A DNA stretch of 64,000 nt from Mactromeris polynyma (GCA_032209605.1 JASFXZ010000001.1:14030256-14094255); one strand, 5' to 3'. Shown: positions 13,701 through 24,314, numbered from the stretch's first letter. Notes: generated from the sequence alone by a model not told the origin. Numbers and translations are program-made.

Positions 13701-16077
13701 ACACAACAGAACAGCCACCACTGCAAGACAATTACGATGTCATTTGTTATCTCACCAGTGTATTATCAAATATTATATTAAGGTGCCATTATGATTTTGA
13801 AAGATCATTTATGACATAAAGTAAAACCTGACTTAAAGACTACCTGAATATTAAGAACACAAGATTAAAGTCCATTTTCACTGTTTTGCTCTTTATTTAG
13901 CTTCAATATAAAGACCACCTCATTATTAAGACTGGTTTTAAAGGGTCCAAATGGTGCTCTTATTATCGAGGTTTTACCGTAAATAAAAAGCTATCAAGAA
14001 GTAAAATAAGTAAAGCTTGCCAACGAACAGTGTACAAGTTGCTGAAAATAAATACATGTACATGTATAAGGAAAATGCTTCGCAACCTTATATTTTCATG
14101 TGATGATTAGATGCAAGATTTTGCGAATGGACACTGTTATGCTGATGACTTGCATAAAACAAGGTAACCAAACATTAAGTTGAAATAATTATTTTAAGCA
14201 TTGTTCTAAATCAACCAAAATTAGAACAATCTCATATTCTCAACTTTAAAGAGGCATAGAAGTGAATAAATTGACCAATTTTAGTTTTCAGCCAAGAAGT
14301 ATCTGAAAGAGAACATGTGAGCAAAGCCATCATGGAACCCTATGATGAAGCTTTAAATGTATTACCTTGACTCCTTTGTTCCAATTTGTTTCCCAATATT
14401 CCCACATTAAAGTACTTGGTTTTCTGTATTGGTTTTCTCCGGTACAGACAAATGCCTGAAATAAATTATCATTACAGTCAAATCTCACTAAAAGACCACC
14501 TTGGAAATAAGACCACCTCATCAATAATTGTTTAATATTGACCAGTGTTTAATTTTTCTTCTGTATTTTAACACAATTATAATTATCAGCATACAATTAA
14601 CACCAATTTTCTTCGGAATTAATGGTGGTCTTATTAAATGTATTGAGGTTTCACTGGATATGTTGCAATTATTAACTTACTGGGTCATAAAAATGTAATG
14701 ATACTATTATTGTGTTATCATTCTTTTAAGAAGACTTCATGGAATCTCAGCAGTGCTATTTTTATAGATGACAGTGACATGTTGTTTCGTCAGGGTCCGA
14801 TTGTCAAGGACAGATCTGTTATGCATGCATTTACTCAGACATTCGAGAATCTGATAAATAACTTGTATGGGAGATTTTTGCAACCTAGCAACAGTAAAAA
14901 AACACGAACCAAAACTGGGATGTCCAATTCTTTTATCATTGCCTCGATTTTCTTCTGTAATTCTTCTGGTTTAACTTTGAGTTTTTCTATACCAGCTTGA
15001 TTTGTGAAGAATATCACACGGTACCCTTCTTTGTTAAGATCTTGCAATTTCTTTGGCACACATTCATCCCACCATTCCCAGTCAGTTGCACCTGATCATT
15101 AGCAAAATACAACAAAAAATCATTATAATTTTAGGATACAAATGTATCAAAAATTAATTGAAGCTTCCCTGAAATTGTAAAGGACAAATTAAAAAAATCC
15201 CTTCATCTGAATATGTAATGCTTTATGTAAATACCATGGAATGAAACCGAAACTGGTCATCTTCATAATAAACAAATACCTAAATACCAGGTCTTTGATA
15301 TAAATAAAGAAGTAGATGATGGTTGAAAAGAAATTCTTATAAAATTTGGGTTGATACATATTACATTTATATTAAAACACTGTCAGAAAACACAGTATAT
15401 TTGACATAATTTTTTAAAGCAGTATAACAACATAAAAACCAGCAAATTTAAACTTCCCCTTTATATAAAAACTTTATAAAAACTGCAAAATTCTGAATTT
15501 TCAGGTAGGATATCAGTTCCCAAAATCTGTGTTGTGCCATGTATTCCCATTAATGATTAAATCTATGTAGATATATATATTAATAAATACATAAATGAAA
15601 AACATATTGGATATATAGGCATATGAATAAAAATGCTTAAGTTATTATTGACATATTAATTAATTAATGTTCTGGTTTTAGTTCCAATATGTGACGCAAA
15701 TAATAATTAAAACACAGAAAATAAACTTTAGATGCGTGTAGAAATTGTATAATATAACTGTAGATCTATCATGATCTCATCATGTCTATAATAAAATATA
15801 TCTACAATATAAATGATAAAAATATCTCACCAGTCGCAAATTTACGTCCACTTGCAGTTTTTATCACAGTGAAATCGATATCAAATCCTACGGCTTTCTC
15901 ACAACCAGGGAGGGTGGATGAAATCAGCGTCAACAAGGGACACACATTCTTGACAACCTCCCCGTGATATGCCCATCTCAAATCATTTCCTAAATCAGTT
16001 TCACCTTTCGCGCGTTTCGCTTTGACAACAGCTTCGTCCGCTGCTTTTCGTTTAAGATGCTGTCGTCTTGAACTCAT
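10706..16077 (-). CDS. PNKP: Bifunctional polynucleotide phosphatase/kinase
   Basis: The product repairs DNA strand-break ends by removing 3'-phosphates and phosphorylating 5'-hydroxyls before ligation, in the nucleus. I read eight exons with GT-AG introns and consistent phases: 15831-16077, 14910-15091, 14366-14455, 13385-13505, 13063-13190, 12163-12294, 11436-11538 and 10706-10947. They give 414 aa. The HAD phosphatase half shows the nucleophile motif GFDIDFTVI, then FFTNQAGI and YVGDAAGR. The kinase half shows a Walker [20 protein letters not shown], and a C-terminus ending in [15 protein letters not shown]. The start chosen is the ATG at 16077 (context AAACATGAG); an in-frame upstream ATG at 16188 adds a sequence without similarity. 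Human PNKP has about 520 aa because of an N-terminal FHA domain, which is absent here; a basic KRKAADEA segment begins the protein instead. The usual glycine of DxDGT is phenylalanine. Introns carry SINE and MITE insertions. Confidence 0.95.
11200..11265 (+). repeat. tRNA-like SINE head in PNKP intron
   Basis: A B-box-like GGGTTCAAATCCCG (about 11230-11243) lies after a degenerate A-box region. It cannot fold as an intact tRNA, so I read it as a decayed tRNA-derived SINE. Confidence 0.4.
12348..12664. mobile_element. 317-bp TIR element in PNKP intron
   Basis: The element begins ATGCCCCGCTAT and ends ATGGCGGGGCAT, which are inverted copies with one mismatch in 12 bp. The interior contains a GGGCCATAACTCC word and a GGGACGGAAAGACG stretch, as in other dispersed repeats of this window. 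It has no transposase and is therefore non-autonomous. Confidence 0.65.
13818..13982. mobile_element. MITE (GTAAAACCT family) in PNKP intron
   Basis: TAAAGTAAAACCTGACTT at the left is matched in inverted orientation by a right end GAGGTTTTACCG followed by TA. Inside, AAGACCACCTCATTATTAAG recalls the copy at 14473-14660. Ends flanked by TA suggest a Tc1/mariner-type origin. Confidence 0.6.
14473..14660. mobile_element. MITE (CAGTCAAATCTCA family) in PNKP intron
   Basis: The left end CAGTCAAATCTCACTAAA and the right end TGAGGTTTCACTGG are imperfect inverted repeats. GACCACC words face each other inside. It has no coding capacity and is related to the elements at 13818, 53742 and 61022. Confidence 0.6.
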
Positions 16078-16397
16078 GTTTGCAAAATAACAAGGTAAGT
16101 CAATGTGTTTGTATTTATACCTGTATATTGTTCTATTTTTAAATCCGGAAGTTGTAATGCTACAAACGATGATGACAAGTTCAAACACGATTATTAAAAT
16201 AAGTTAATGGGAAATCACTCCTTACAGCTTCACAAACGCCGTTCATTGATTATCTCCCTTAGGAGTAAGTGAATCTACTTTGTAAAGGAAGACCACTGCG
16301 TAGGAATTGATAGTACTCGTTGCTGTAGTTATTTCCCTTTTATGCTATATGACGGTATAACTTAAACCCCGATTGCCTTATAAAATCCAGAGGATGG

Positions 16398-17010
16398 CAG
16401 GCCCGGATCCAGAAATTCCAGACATGGGGGGGGGGGGGCAAACATGAGGACAAATGACCCCTGAAAATGTATACAATATAGGCTTAAAATGGTGGCTTCT
16501 GGTGCATTTCGAGGTCTTAAATTTGAGGACTCATTTCACTAGTATTATTTTGTTAAAAATACAGAACGACCAATTCATACAGTTACCAACATTTTAAAAT
16601 ATGTCCAGGGGACACCACTTCCTGTACCAACCTCCAGTCAGATCTCCCCCGGAAAAATATTACGCTATAGTTATGAAATGGTGGCTTCTGGTGCATTTCT
16701 AGGTCTAAAAGTATGAACTCATTCATGAGAAATTACTAGTATTACCACGGACCTATAAACCATATGGTTGATAGGTCCGTGGTATTACATGTGTCTTGTT
16801 AAAAATACAGAACGACCAATTCATACAAGTACCTACATTTTACAAAATGTCCAGGGGACACAACTTAATTCCTGTACCAACCCCAGCCAGATCGCCCCCG
16901 GAAATTTTTACAATATAGGTACACTAGTCATGAACAGTTATTAAGACTGATTGAAACATTTAAACAACATTAATTTTGATGTCGGCTGCGCGGCAGCGGA
17001 AAATTAAAGT
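16398..17010 (+). mobile_element. 5' part of a CAGGCCCGGATCCA TIR element
   Basis: The stretch opens with CAGGCCCGGATCCAGAAATT and a poly-G tract. It can be followed in reverse orientation along 40844 down to about 40290, sharing GGTGGCTTCTGGTGCATTTC and GGCTGCGCGGCAGC. It contains two diverged copies of a roughly 190-bp internal block. No right-hand TIR is visible near 17000-17300, so it looks truncated. The 38-bp palindrome at 16745-16782 is a later insertion. Confidence 0.75.
16745..16782. mobile_element. 38-bp palindromic insertion with TATTA duplication
   Basis: CCACGGACCTAT and ATAGGTCCGTGG form a perfect 12-bp stem (14 bp counting the outer TA). The 14-base centre contains the palindrome AACCATATGGTT. 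It is flanked on both sides by TATTA (16740-16744 and 16783-16787). Related sequence at 16545-16560 and in the copy near 40510 carries ACTAGTATTA without this segment. Confidence 0.8.
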
Positions 17011-17301
17011 TGAAAAAAGAAAATTCGTCGGATGTCAAAATATCATTATTGTACCTTTACTATAGTATTACATGATAGTTCTTTTTAAGTTTTAAAGAAA
17101 ATGCAATTCAATTCAATATCTTTATTTCCACCTCAAGAGATGATATGCTATGCATGTATGTACAATTATTTACATGTTACTAACAATGCTATATACAACA
17201 TAATGATATACAATAGACAATGTACCAGTAGATCATCCTTAGGATGATTAATTTATCAATACAGAGATACTAGTATGAAAATGCAGAATATTTCTACAGG
17301 G

Positions 17302-20300
17302 TTATTTCAGACAGTTATAGACATATTCGTAAGCACGTTTCAGAAATATGTCTCTTACACAGTCATGTTCTTCTGACAAATATAATTTAGCTCCGAGAAG
17401 AGTCAGATAGAATTTGTCCGGGGTCATATTCAGTAGATCGTTGGTAAGTCTAATACTTATTTCGGTTACATCCGACACAAAATTCCAGCGATCGAATTCA
17501 TTTACGCTACAGTCACATACAGCATGTATGTTAATGTTTATGGTAGGTAAGGCACATTTGACACACACATGTTCGTTATTGTCCGGTATGTTGCACCACA
17601 ATTTTGATATGAGTATTCTCATATGCTTGTACGAGTTTTTAGCGAGCACTTGATATATCACTGCCTTTGAGATAGACGGATGTATCACTCTAAAATGTCT
17701 ATAGTCTTCGTCGGTAATTATTCGTTGTGTCCATGAAGTTGTTTCTTTATCCGTTACAAGTTGTTTCACTGTAGTTTTCCAATGATTTCTAGCTGGTAAT
17801 GATTCGGGGTGCATTAAAGAGTCGTTGATGAAGTTTCGTAGATCTAACGTACATAGTATTTTACATATATCAGGAATAAATCCGAGTACAACATTTCTAT
17901 CTTGTATAAATTGAAAGTATCGACGTAAAAATATGTTTCTAGTCACGCATTTTGTATCAAGACTAAGTATTTGATGTAAAAATAGTAATTTTCTGATAAT
18001 AACAGAGGAGAACAATTTATTCAACCCTAACATTGATTCACACATGTCTGACCTGGTCCGAACGTTGAGACCTTGTATTTTTTTAACAATAAAATGTTGC
18101 ATTTTGTTGACAGTATAGATATCAGTGTGAGTTAAATTGTTCCACAATTCACTGCCGTACAATATAATGGGCATAATAATATTTATATAAAGTTGACAAG
18201 AAATTAATGGATTAAGACCAAATGGGTGAACCCCCTGTGCAGTCATTGCAAAAAACGCATTTTTCCCTTTCTGACACCGCTCTTCAATTCTACGTTTACA
18301 TTTCATATTCGAATCTTGTCGTACGCCTAGATGGTTTGCACTATTTGTCTGTTTAAGGAAACTTTCCCCGTACATTATTCCGGTGTTTGGTATTTCCTTT
18401 TTTCTTGTAAAAACGATGATTTCTGATTTTTGCACATTAATGTCAATGTTCCAATGTTTACAATATCGATAGACGATGTCTATCATTCTTTGGAGATTCA
18501 AGGGAGACAGCGCAATGAGACTGATGTCATCCGCGTACGTAGGATTTCCAGTCTTGGTAGTAAGTACTGTGCATCCTTTATTACTTTCTTCGAGGTTTCT
18601 TAATAACTGGTCTACATAAAGTTGGTAAAAGAAAGTAGAAAGAACTCCACCCTGCCGGACCGACTTCTTTATGGAGATAGGTTTCGATAGTTCACCGTTA
18701 TGTTTCACTATGCAGTTTAAAGATGTGTATGACGACCTGATCGTTCTTAACATTTTCCCGACAATACCGAATCGTCCAAGCTTCAAGAACAGGCCGTCGT
18801 GCCAGACGGAATCGAACGCAGCCTTTTGGTCTAACATGGCAACATAGACGTTGTTGTTACTTTCAACTTGTTGAAATATCGTTTCTTGTAGATTAAACAC
18901 AGTGGTAATACAACTTAGTCGTTTACGAAATCCTTGTTGTTGATGAGAAGGAAAGTCGATGTCCTTTGTTTCAATCAAGTTATTTATTCTATTGAGTAAC
19001 ACTTTTTCAAAAATTTTGCTGAACGTTGGGCTGAGAGAAATAGGTCTGTAGCTGCTAGGGTCCGCCTTTGATTTTCCTTTTCCTTTATAAATCGGGATTA
19101 ACAAGCTAGTTCCCCATTGGTTTGGTGTTCTTTCGTTGAACAGAATAGCGTTGAATAACACGGTGAGCGCGTTGTATATAGTAGTGCTGCCATGTTTTAC
19201 ATGTTCGTTGAATATGTTGTCAACTCCAGGACTTTTTTTCGCTTTTAAACATTTTACGACACGTTCGATTTCTTCTGTCAATATGGTTTGTGATAATTCG
19301 TCGGAATAATTATTTTTTTCACATAGAAAGTGTTCAAGTTCTATTCTGACTGACGTTTCATTGGTGATCTGGTTGTCACTAAACACTTCAGAGAAATATG
19401 CTTCGAAGCCATGAATTACATTGTTATTACTGTACGAACTGTTATTCACGACAAGTTCGTTGCACACTGTTGAGGATTTTCCATTATGTCTACGAAGTAA
19501 TTTCCAAAATAGTCGATAATCGACTTCGGCTGCTTTGGCTATGTCGTCCATGGTCTTTTCTTCGTATTCTCGTTGCTTTGTGCGCTGTATAAGTCGAAAT
19601 AGTCGCTTTGCTTCTTTATATGCGTGATAGCTATCGGTTTCATGCCCCCGTGGGCGGCCTTCATTAATCCAAATGCGTCGAAGTTGTCGAGCTTTAGTAT
19701 GAGCTACTTTTACATCTGAACACCAGTATGGTTTCGCTTTTTGGTTGAAGCGGCTTATAGGGAGCACGGCACTAGCTCTATGGACGACATTTATCATAAC
19801 ACTGTTTATAAAGTCTGGGCAACACTTACTGCAGTCAGTATCAAGAATACATTTCAACTCCTCGTGAAGAACATGATTATAGAGAGTCAGATGCTCACTG
19901 GAACATTTGTTCCAAGCTATGTTGGTGCGAATAGGTTGGTTCGATCTTTTCAGGGGCGAGGCGCACATATTTAAGATAAGTGGCAGGTGATCCGATGTGA
20001 AGATACTTGAGCTGTCTTCGATCGTGAAGCTATTGATCATATTGATGAATGTTGATTCCACTAGAATATGGTCAATGCTCTTTCCTGTAGGAATGAATGT
20101 ACACATATGTTCACATCCCATTTCATATTGCACAGAGACTAGGTTGTTTTCCTTCATAAAATTGGTGAGTAATTGTGATTTCACATTTGCGTTATGTGTT
20201 TCTGTTATAAATTGCCCATTCATATCCCCTGCTATCACTACATTGCCTAACCGGCTATAATGCGATGCTAATGACTGCACTTCACTCAATACAGATTTAT

Positions 20301-20724
20301 AATAATTAACATCATTGTTTGCAGGCATATATACACATAGTATATACAATGGCATTTTATCAATACATTTAAATTCAATACCAAGAATACGGTGATTATC
20401 ATTAAATGGTAGTTCATTAATACAAAATGATAATGATTTCTTATACATAATTGCGACTCCTGCCTTACCACACTTAATGGATCCGAAATTATCAACATTG
20501 TTGTCAACATTTACAATACTGTCATAAGCTGGACTAATGCTTTGAAAAAACAAAGCCGACCTGGGTAGCAGTTTATGTTCGCTTATTACAGCAATGTCAA
20601 CTTCATATTTATCTAACATATTTGCTAAAGGGTATGCAGACGACATAATACCCCTGCAATTCCAACATAGTAGTGTTAATGACATTATGCATAGAGAATA
20701 GAACAATATTTGATTACTTAACAT
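17302..20724 (-). CDS. Non-LTR retrotransposon ORF2 (endonuclease-RT)
   Basis: ORF2 makes the endonuclease and reverse transcriptase for target-primed reverse transcription. The frame is open for 1140 codons; the better start is probably the ATG at 20685 (MSLTLLCWNCRG), giving 1127 aa, because endonuclease similarity begins there. Numbered from the first Met of the open frame, the AP-endonuclease-like domain shows LLCWNCRG near residue 20, GDMNGQF near 166, IDHILVE near 217 and SDHLPLIL near 244. The RT domain lies near residues 530-770, with IPIYKGKGK, SSYRPISLSP and the catalytic YADD near 730. A Cys-His cluster (CVKC, then HAVCDC) is near residue 1053. There is no internal stop or frameshift, which is unusual for such a copy and suggests a recent insertion. 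No RNase H motif is seen. The gap between ORF1 and this start is 50-90 nt. Confidence 0.9.
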   Translation of the reverse strand: MLSNQILFYSLCIMSLTLLCWNCRGIMSSAYPLANMLDKYEVDIAVISEHKLLPRSALFFQSISPAYDSIVNVDNNVDNFGSIKCGKAGVAIMYKKSLSFCINELPFNDNHRILGIEFKCIDKMPLYILCVYMPANNDVNYYKSVLSEVQSLASHYSRLGNVVIAGDMNGQFITETHNANVKSQLLTNFMKENNLVSVQYEMGCEHMCTFIPTGKSIDHILVESTFINMINSFTIEDSSSIFTSDHLPLILNMCASPLKRSNQPIRTNIAWNKCSSEHLTLYNHVLHEELKCILDTDCSKCCPDFINSVMINVVHRASAVLPISRFNQKAKPYWCSDVKVAHTKARQLRRIWINEGRPRGHETDSYHAYKEAKRLFRLIQRTKQREYEEKTMDDIAKAAEVDYRLFWKLLRRHNGKSSTVCNELVVNNSSYSNNNVIHGFEAYFSEVFSDNQITNETSVRIELEHFLCEKNNYSDELSQTILTEEIERVVKCLKAKKSPGVDNIFNEHVKHGSTTIYNALTVLFNAILFNERTPNQWGTSLLIPIYKGKGKSKADPSSYRPISLSPTFSKIFEKVLLNRINNLIETKDIDFPSHQQQGFRKRLSCITTVFNLQETIFQQVESNNNVYVAMLDQKAAFDSVWHDGLFLKLGRFGIVGKMLRTIRSSYTSLNCIVKHNGELSKPISIKKSVRQGGVLSTFFYQLYVDQLLRNLEESNKGCTVLTTKTGNPTYADDISLIALSPLNLQRMIDIVYRYCKHWNIDINVQKSEIIVFTRKKEIPNTGIMYGESFLKQTNSANHLGVRQDSNMKCKRRIEERCQKGKNAFFAMTAQGVHPFGLNPLISCQLYINIIMPIILYGSELWNNLTHTDIYTVNKMQHFIVKKIQGLNVRTRSDMCESMLGLNKLFSSVIIRKLLFLHQILSLDTKCVTRNIFLRRYFQFIQDRNVVLGFIPDICKILCTLDLRNFINDSLMHPESLPARNHWKTTVKQLVTDKETTSWTQRIITDEDYRHFRVIHPSISKAVIYQVLAKNSYKHMRILISKLWCNIPDNNEHVCVKCALPTININIHAVCDCSVNEFDRWNFVSDVTEISIRLTNDLLNMTPDKFYLTLLGAKLYLSEEHDCVRDIFLKRAYEYVYNCLK

Positions 20725-20774
20725 GATTCGTGCAATGTTTTACAATATATATCACATATACAATACACTATCAG

Positions 20775-22412
20775 TTAATAGTAAGCACTATCACTGTCAC
20801 GTCTAATTCCCCAGGAGTCATGCGCACGTGTTCGTTCGGTCGTGTCCCTTTCGTTCTGGTAGGTGTTGTTATACGGGGTATCGTCTAATGAGTTGCGATA
20901 TCCGTATCGTTTAGCTTCACGATTATTGTTCACGGATCTGAATTGGTCGAAGGGTTCAGATCGCTGATCCTCAAATGAATCACTATTTCGCTGAAAGTGA
21001 GCACGGTAGCGTGGTCGTCGGTGTGATTTCCGTTCACGGTCGTGTTCCTCTCTAGGTTTCCATTTCCTGAATGTAATACCGTCTGGCCAAAACATCGGAT
21101 CATCGACAATTGGCTCCATTTCTTCTGGAATATTGATTTTAGCCGACGAGCCGTATCGACCATGAAATATGCGAATGAATGACACGTATGCATCATTTGT
21201 CTTGGAGTAGTTGAAAATGTCATTATCTGTCACGTTGGCGTCAATATTTCCTATGAAATAGGAAACGTTTCTTCGTCGTTTTGCAGCTACAAATTCTATA
21301 TTGTTATCCTTTGTTGTTGACGATCGTCTATGGTTGTCTTCAGTTATCTTGGATTCGTGTATTGAGGTGAATGTGTTGGTAGAAACCTTCGCCTTGGTTC
21401 GTGATTCTGAATCTGTCGCGGTGTATACACTGTCGTTACGGGGCGAACTTATCGTAGGAGGATCGACTTCAACTGTTACATTTATTGTCTCATCATCAAT
21501 GTGTAGCGATCTGGTCGTATGGGTGTTGTTATCTGGTTGATCACTTGGGTAAAGTGTCGAGGTGTCATTTGAACGAATGTCTTTGTTCTCTTTGAGAACT
21601 TCCGCGTAGGATTTTCGAACGTTGGATGTGCTCTCACAGTCAACTAGTCTTTGGTTAATTGTTGCGATAGCCGAACCAAGATGCTGTACATAGCACTGTA
21701 GTTTATTTAAATGAGATTCTGCCGTGTTAGCAGGCAGTCTAGCGAGAATACTGTTTAGAGTTCCGTTCATTACCCTGTAACTATTCAGCATATTGGACAC
21801 GTCTGTTTGAATGTTTTTTATCAATAATGAATCACTTGTTTGTTTAATTAATATTTTGGTGATATCTGCTTGTATATTCGTTATCGCAGCAAGCACATCT
21901 GGTTTAGTGATTTCCTCACGAGTTTTCTCTGTGTCTATGACAATCGGGTTGCTAGCACTACTCGCAAACACATCGTTAATATCTTTCGATTGTTCGCCGG
22001 TGATGAATGCATGCATTGCAAAGCAATCTATTGCGCACTTGCGTGCACGAGATGCTACGGTTGAACTTTTTCGATTCATAAGTCTCGTCTGAGGACAGCC
22101 TGGTAAAGCACGAGCCCTCTCTGCTAATCGCTTCCGGTACACATCAACTTGACGATAGTCATTGTTGCACAGGCGTAGAATTTCTTTGATGTAGTCGTTC
22201 CGCGGTAAGACACTTAAGTTGTCATCTAACTCTTTTATGTGACGCTGTGGTGGAAATGGTTGAGAATAATCATCGTCGTCATATTCGTCTACTTCACTTT
22301 CACAGTATGAGTTAACAGACGAATCACGCCTTTCTCGCTTAATCCGTAGCAAGCTCGCGTTAACAATCGTTTTAGGATCCGTCTGGTCATTATCCAATAT
22401 CTGTGACATCAT
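20775..22412 (-). CDS. Non-LTR retrotransposon ORF1 (RNA-binding protein)
   Basis: The frame encodes 545 aa. ORF1 proteins of non-LTR elements bind element RNA to form the ribonucleoprotein. The N-terminal 80 residues are acidic and serine-rich. The middle has amphipathic helices that could oligomerise. Residues near 385-455 (from YFIGNIDANVTDND to FWPDGITFRKWKP) have the layout of the small RRM-like fold found in many ORF1 proteins. The C-terminus is rich in R, S, H and D and is probably nucleic-acid binding. No CCHC knuckle is present. The product is identified mainly by position just upstream of ORF2 on the same strand. Confidence 0.75.
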   Translation of the reverse strand: MMSQILDNDQTDPKTIVNASLLRIKRERRDSSVNSYCESEVDEYDDDDYSQPFPPQRHIKELDDNLSVLPRNDYIKEILRLCNNDYRQVDVYRKRLAERARALPGCPQTRLMNRKSSTVASRARKCAIDCFAMHAFITGEQSKDINDVFASSASNPIVIDTEKTREEITKPDVLAAITNIQADITKILIKQTSDSLLIKNIQTDVSNMLNSYRVMNGTLNSILARLPANTAESHLNKLQCYVQHLGSAIATINQRLVDCESTSNVRKSYAEVLKENKDIRSNDTSTLYPSDQPDNNTHTTRSLHIDDETINVTVEVDPPTISSPRNDSVYTATDSESRTKAKVSTNTFTSIHESKITEDNHRRSSTTKDNNIEFVAAKRRRNVSYFIGNIDANVTDNDIFNYSKTNDAYVSFIRIFHGRYGSSAKINIPEEMEPIVDDPMFWPDGITFRKWKPREEHDRERKSHRRPRYRAHFQRNSDSFEDQRSEPFDQFRSVNNNREAKRYGYRNSLDDTPYNNTYQNERDTTERTRAHDSWGIRRDSDSAYY

Positions 22413-22795
22413 GATATTGGTCCGTTAATCTGTTGTAATTATGGTCCGTTATAATGTTGATAAGGAATGTGCGTATTTAGACAAATTCGACAGCAGTCGA
22501 AAGTATAATCATGCGTGACGATTTTTTGGTCAGAAGTTTGGTGAGCACTTGTCAAGAACTATAATTGCACATTTAAAGTTTCAACAGTTAGACAAAGAAC
22601 ATTTGTAGATTTGTCAATATCTCGTTACTGATTAGTCAAATTTCAATTCAAATACTATGGTGTGTAGGTTACTCACTTCCTATCCTAAATATCCATATAA
22701 TTTATTCCAATTCATCGAAATTTTGCACTAAATCACATAAATAAGTAGAACTCAAATTTCGCGTTTCTGTTTACACCGGAAGCCAGCTTGACCTA

Positions 22796-23354
22796 TGAAC
22801 TGAGCTTAGTAAAATAAACTTGTGAAAAAAAAACTTGTATGATGTTCAATAATCTGTGAATTAAATGCTTTTTATTAGGAATAGCCTTGCATTGTATTGT
22901 ATTGAATATTCATATATGTGGTCACATCTTATACTAAAGAGAACAATAACAATACTTAAATACAATTTGATAACGTTCATTCTAATTAATACAACACTGT
23001 TCAATGTTCACGCTAATTAATACAGCACTATTCAACGTTCTCTCTAAATAATACAACACTGTCGAATGAAGATATACATATAAAAAAGACACATACATGA
23101 AGTGCGAACTGTTCAAACAATGTTCCTCATTATAATGTTTCATGTTACACTTATGTCTACTGCAGAATAGTCTCTAAATTAATAAAGTTCATTCTAATTT
23201 CATTAACACTTCCCCTGAAAAATACATTATGTTTGCCTGCTAATATTCAAATACACGAACTTGCATTTAGATTTCTTTCTGTTGTATAAAGCAAACTATT
23301 AAACAACAATTTGACATGAGTGGCTGAAAAACTATCATGAGTGGGTGGGAAGGG
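22796..23354. other. Gene-free stretch with short tandem repeat
   Basis: About three diverged copies of a roughly 32-bp unit (CTAATTAATACAACACTGTTC) lie at about 22975-23070. A segment around 22876-22905 (ATAGCCTTGCATTGTATTG) recurs near 23598-23628. The start shares 29 bp with 5008-5036. No gene is seen. Confidence 0.55.
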
Positions 23355-23504
23355 TATCTCACAGTACGAACTATTCAACATAATGCGAAGACTTCGAATA
23401 GTTTGAAAATCAGTAAACTGGGTATAAATACTGATTATCTCGTGCGAAATACTACACAAAATTCAACGACTGAATGATTTATTAAACATGGGATAAATAC
23501 ATTT
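23355..23504 (-). repeat. Direct repeat A (LTR-like) of gag-like element
   Basis: About 150 bp from TATCTCACAGTACGAAC to GGGATAAATACATTT are repeated at 25179-25336 in the same orientation, with about 90% or better identity by eye. The repeat contains facing CGAACTATTC and GAATAGTTTG words, giving a hairpin. Confidence 0.8.
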
Positions 23505-24157
23505 ATTTCCTCATTCGATCCTCTTAAACGGAAATAAATAATTTATCCCGTAATCAACAATTCATTCATGAGAAATAAACAACAAAACACTGTCATGAAT
23601 TAGGAATAGCCTCGCATTGTATTGTATCGACCAACAAAGAACGGTCAATATACATGTACCAACAAAATAGGAAATTCTGATCAAGATTTGCTTTAAAACA
23701 ACCATAGAACGTCAGAAGATTCTTAACCGTTATAAAACTAACTGGTCTAATTTATATTTATATTCCAAGTGCAATTCTAAAGAAAAATAAGTTTGTTACA
23801 AAATTAATTTTGTTAAGAGACATGAAATACATAAATACATAATAATTACATAAATAGTGAAGACAACTCCGGATTCTGGAACTCGATTGCGTGTAATTTT
23901 GACGCAATCAAATCTGCAAAACGTACAATCAAGAGAAAATAACTGCAGCAATCTCTCCGCATGTATCTTTCACTGAAATCGATATTATTTATACATAATG
24001 AAGTAATTGTGGAAAATAAACTTCATACATATGACTAAATGTACCACATAGTACACTGTAACTGATATTTTGAATTAGTTGTAGAATTTAGAGTGGCACA
24101 GCTAAGCTAAATTACCCATAAAAAACCGTCTCCTCACCAACCACAACAAAAACGCCA

Positions 24158-24314
24158 ATCGGCTTTCAAAATTTAGCCATTCGGCACAAACTAGCCATTC
24201 GGCGCAAATTTTGCCATTCAGCACAAATTATCCATTCGGCAATTCTAAACAAGCCATTCGGCACAAATTAGCCATTCGGCAATTCTAAACAAGCCATTCG
24301 GCACAAATTAGCCA
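24158..24314. repeat. 18-bp tandem repeat
   Basis: Seven or so copies of GCCATTCGGCACAAATTA, some with an extra CAATTCTAAACAA spacer, follow each other. The array lies in the non-coding half of the gag-like element. Confidence 0.85.

Larger units (their letters stand above)
17103..22795 (-). mobile_element. Non-LTR retrotransposon with both ORFs open
   Basis: ORF1 (20775-22412) is followed by ORF2 (17302-20724) on the minus strand, then about 200 bp of AT-rich 3' sequence ending in an ATTGAATTGAATTG microsatellite-like tail near 17103. Such short tandem tails occur in CR1/L2-like and related lineages. About 380 bp of putative 5' UTR precedes ORF1; the 5' limit (about 22795) is an estimate and no target duplication was found. 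The clade is undecided: ORF2 has an endonuclease and reverse transcriptase but no obvious RNase H. Confidence 0.85.
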
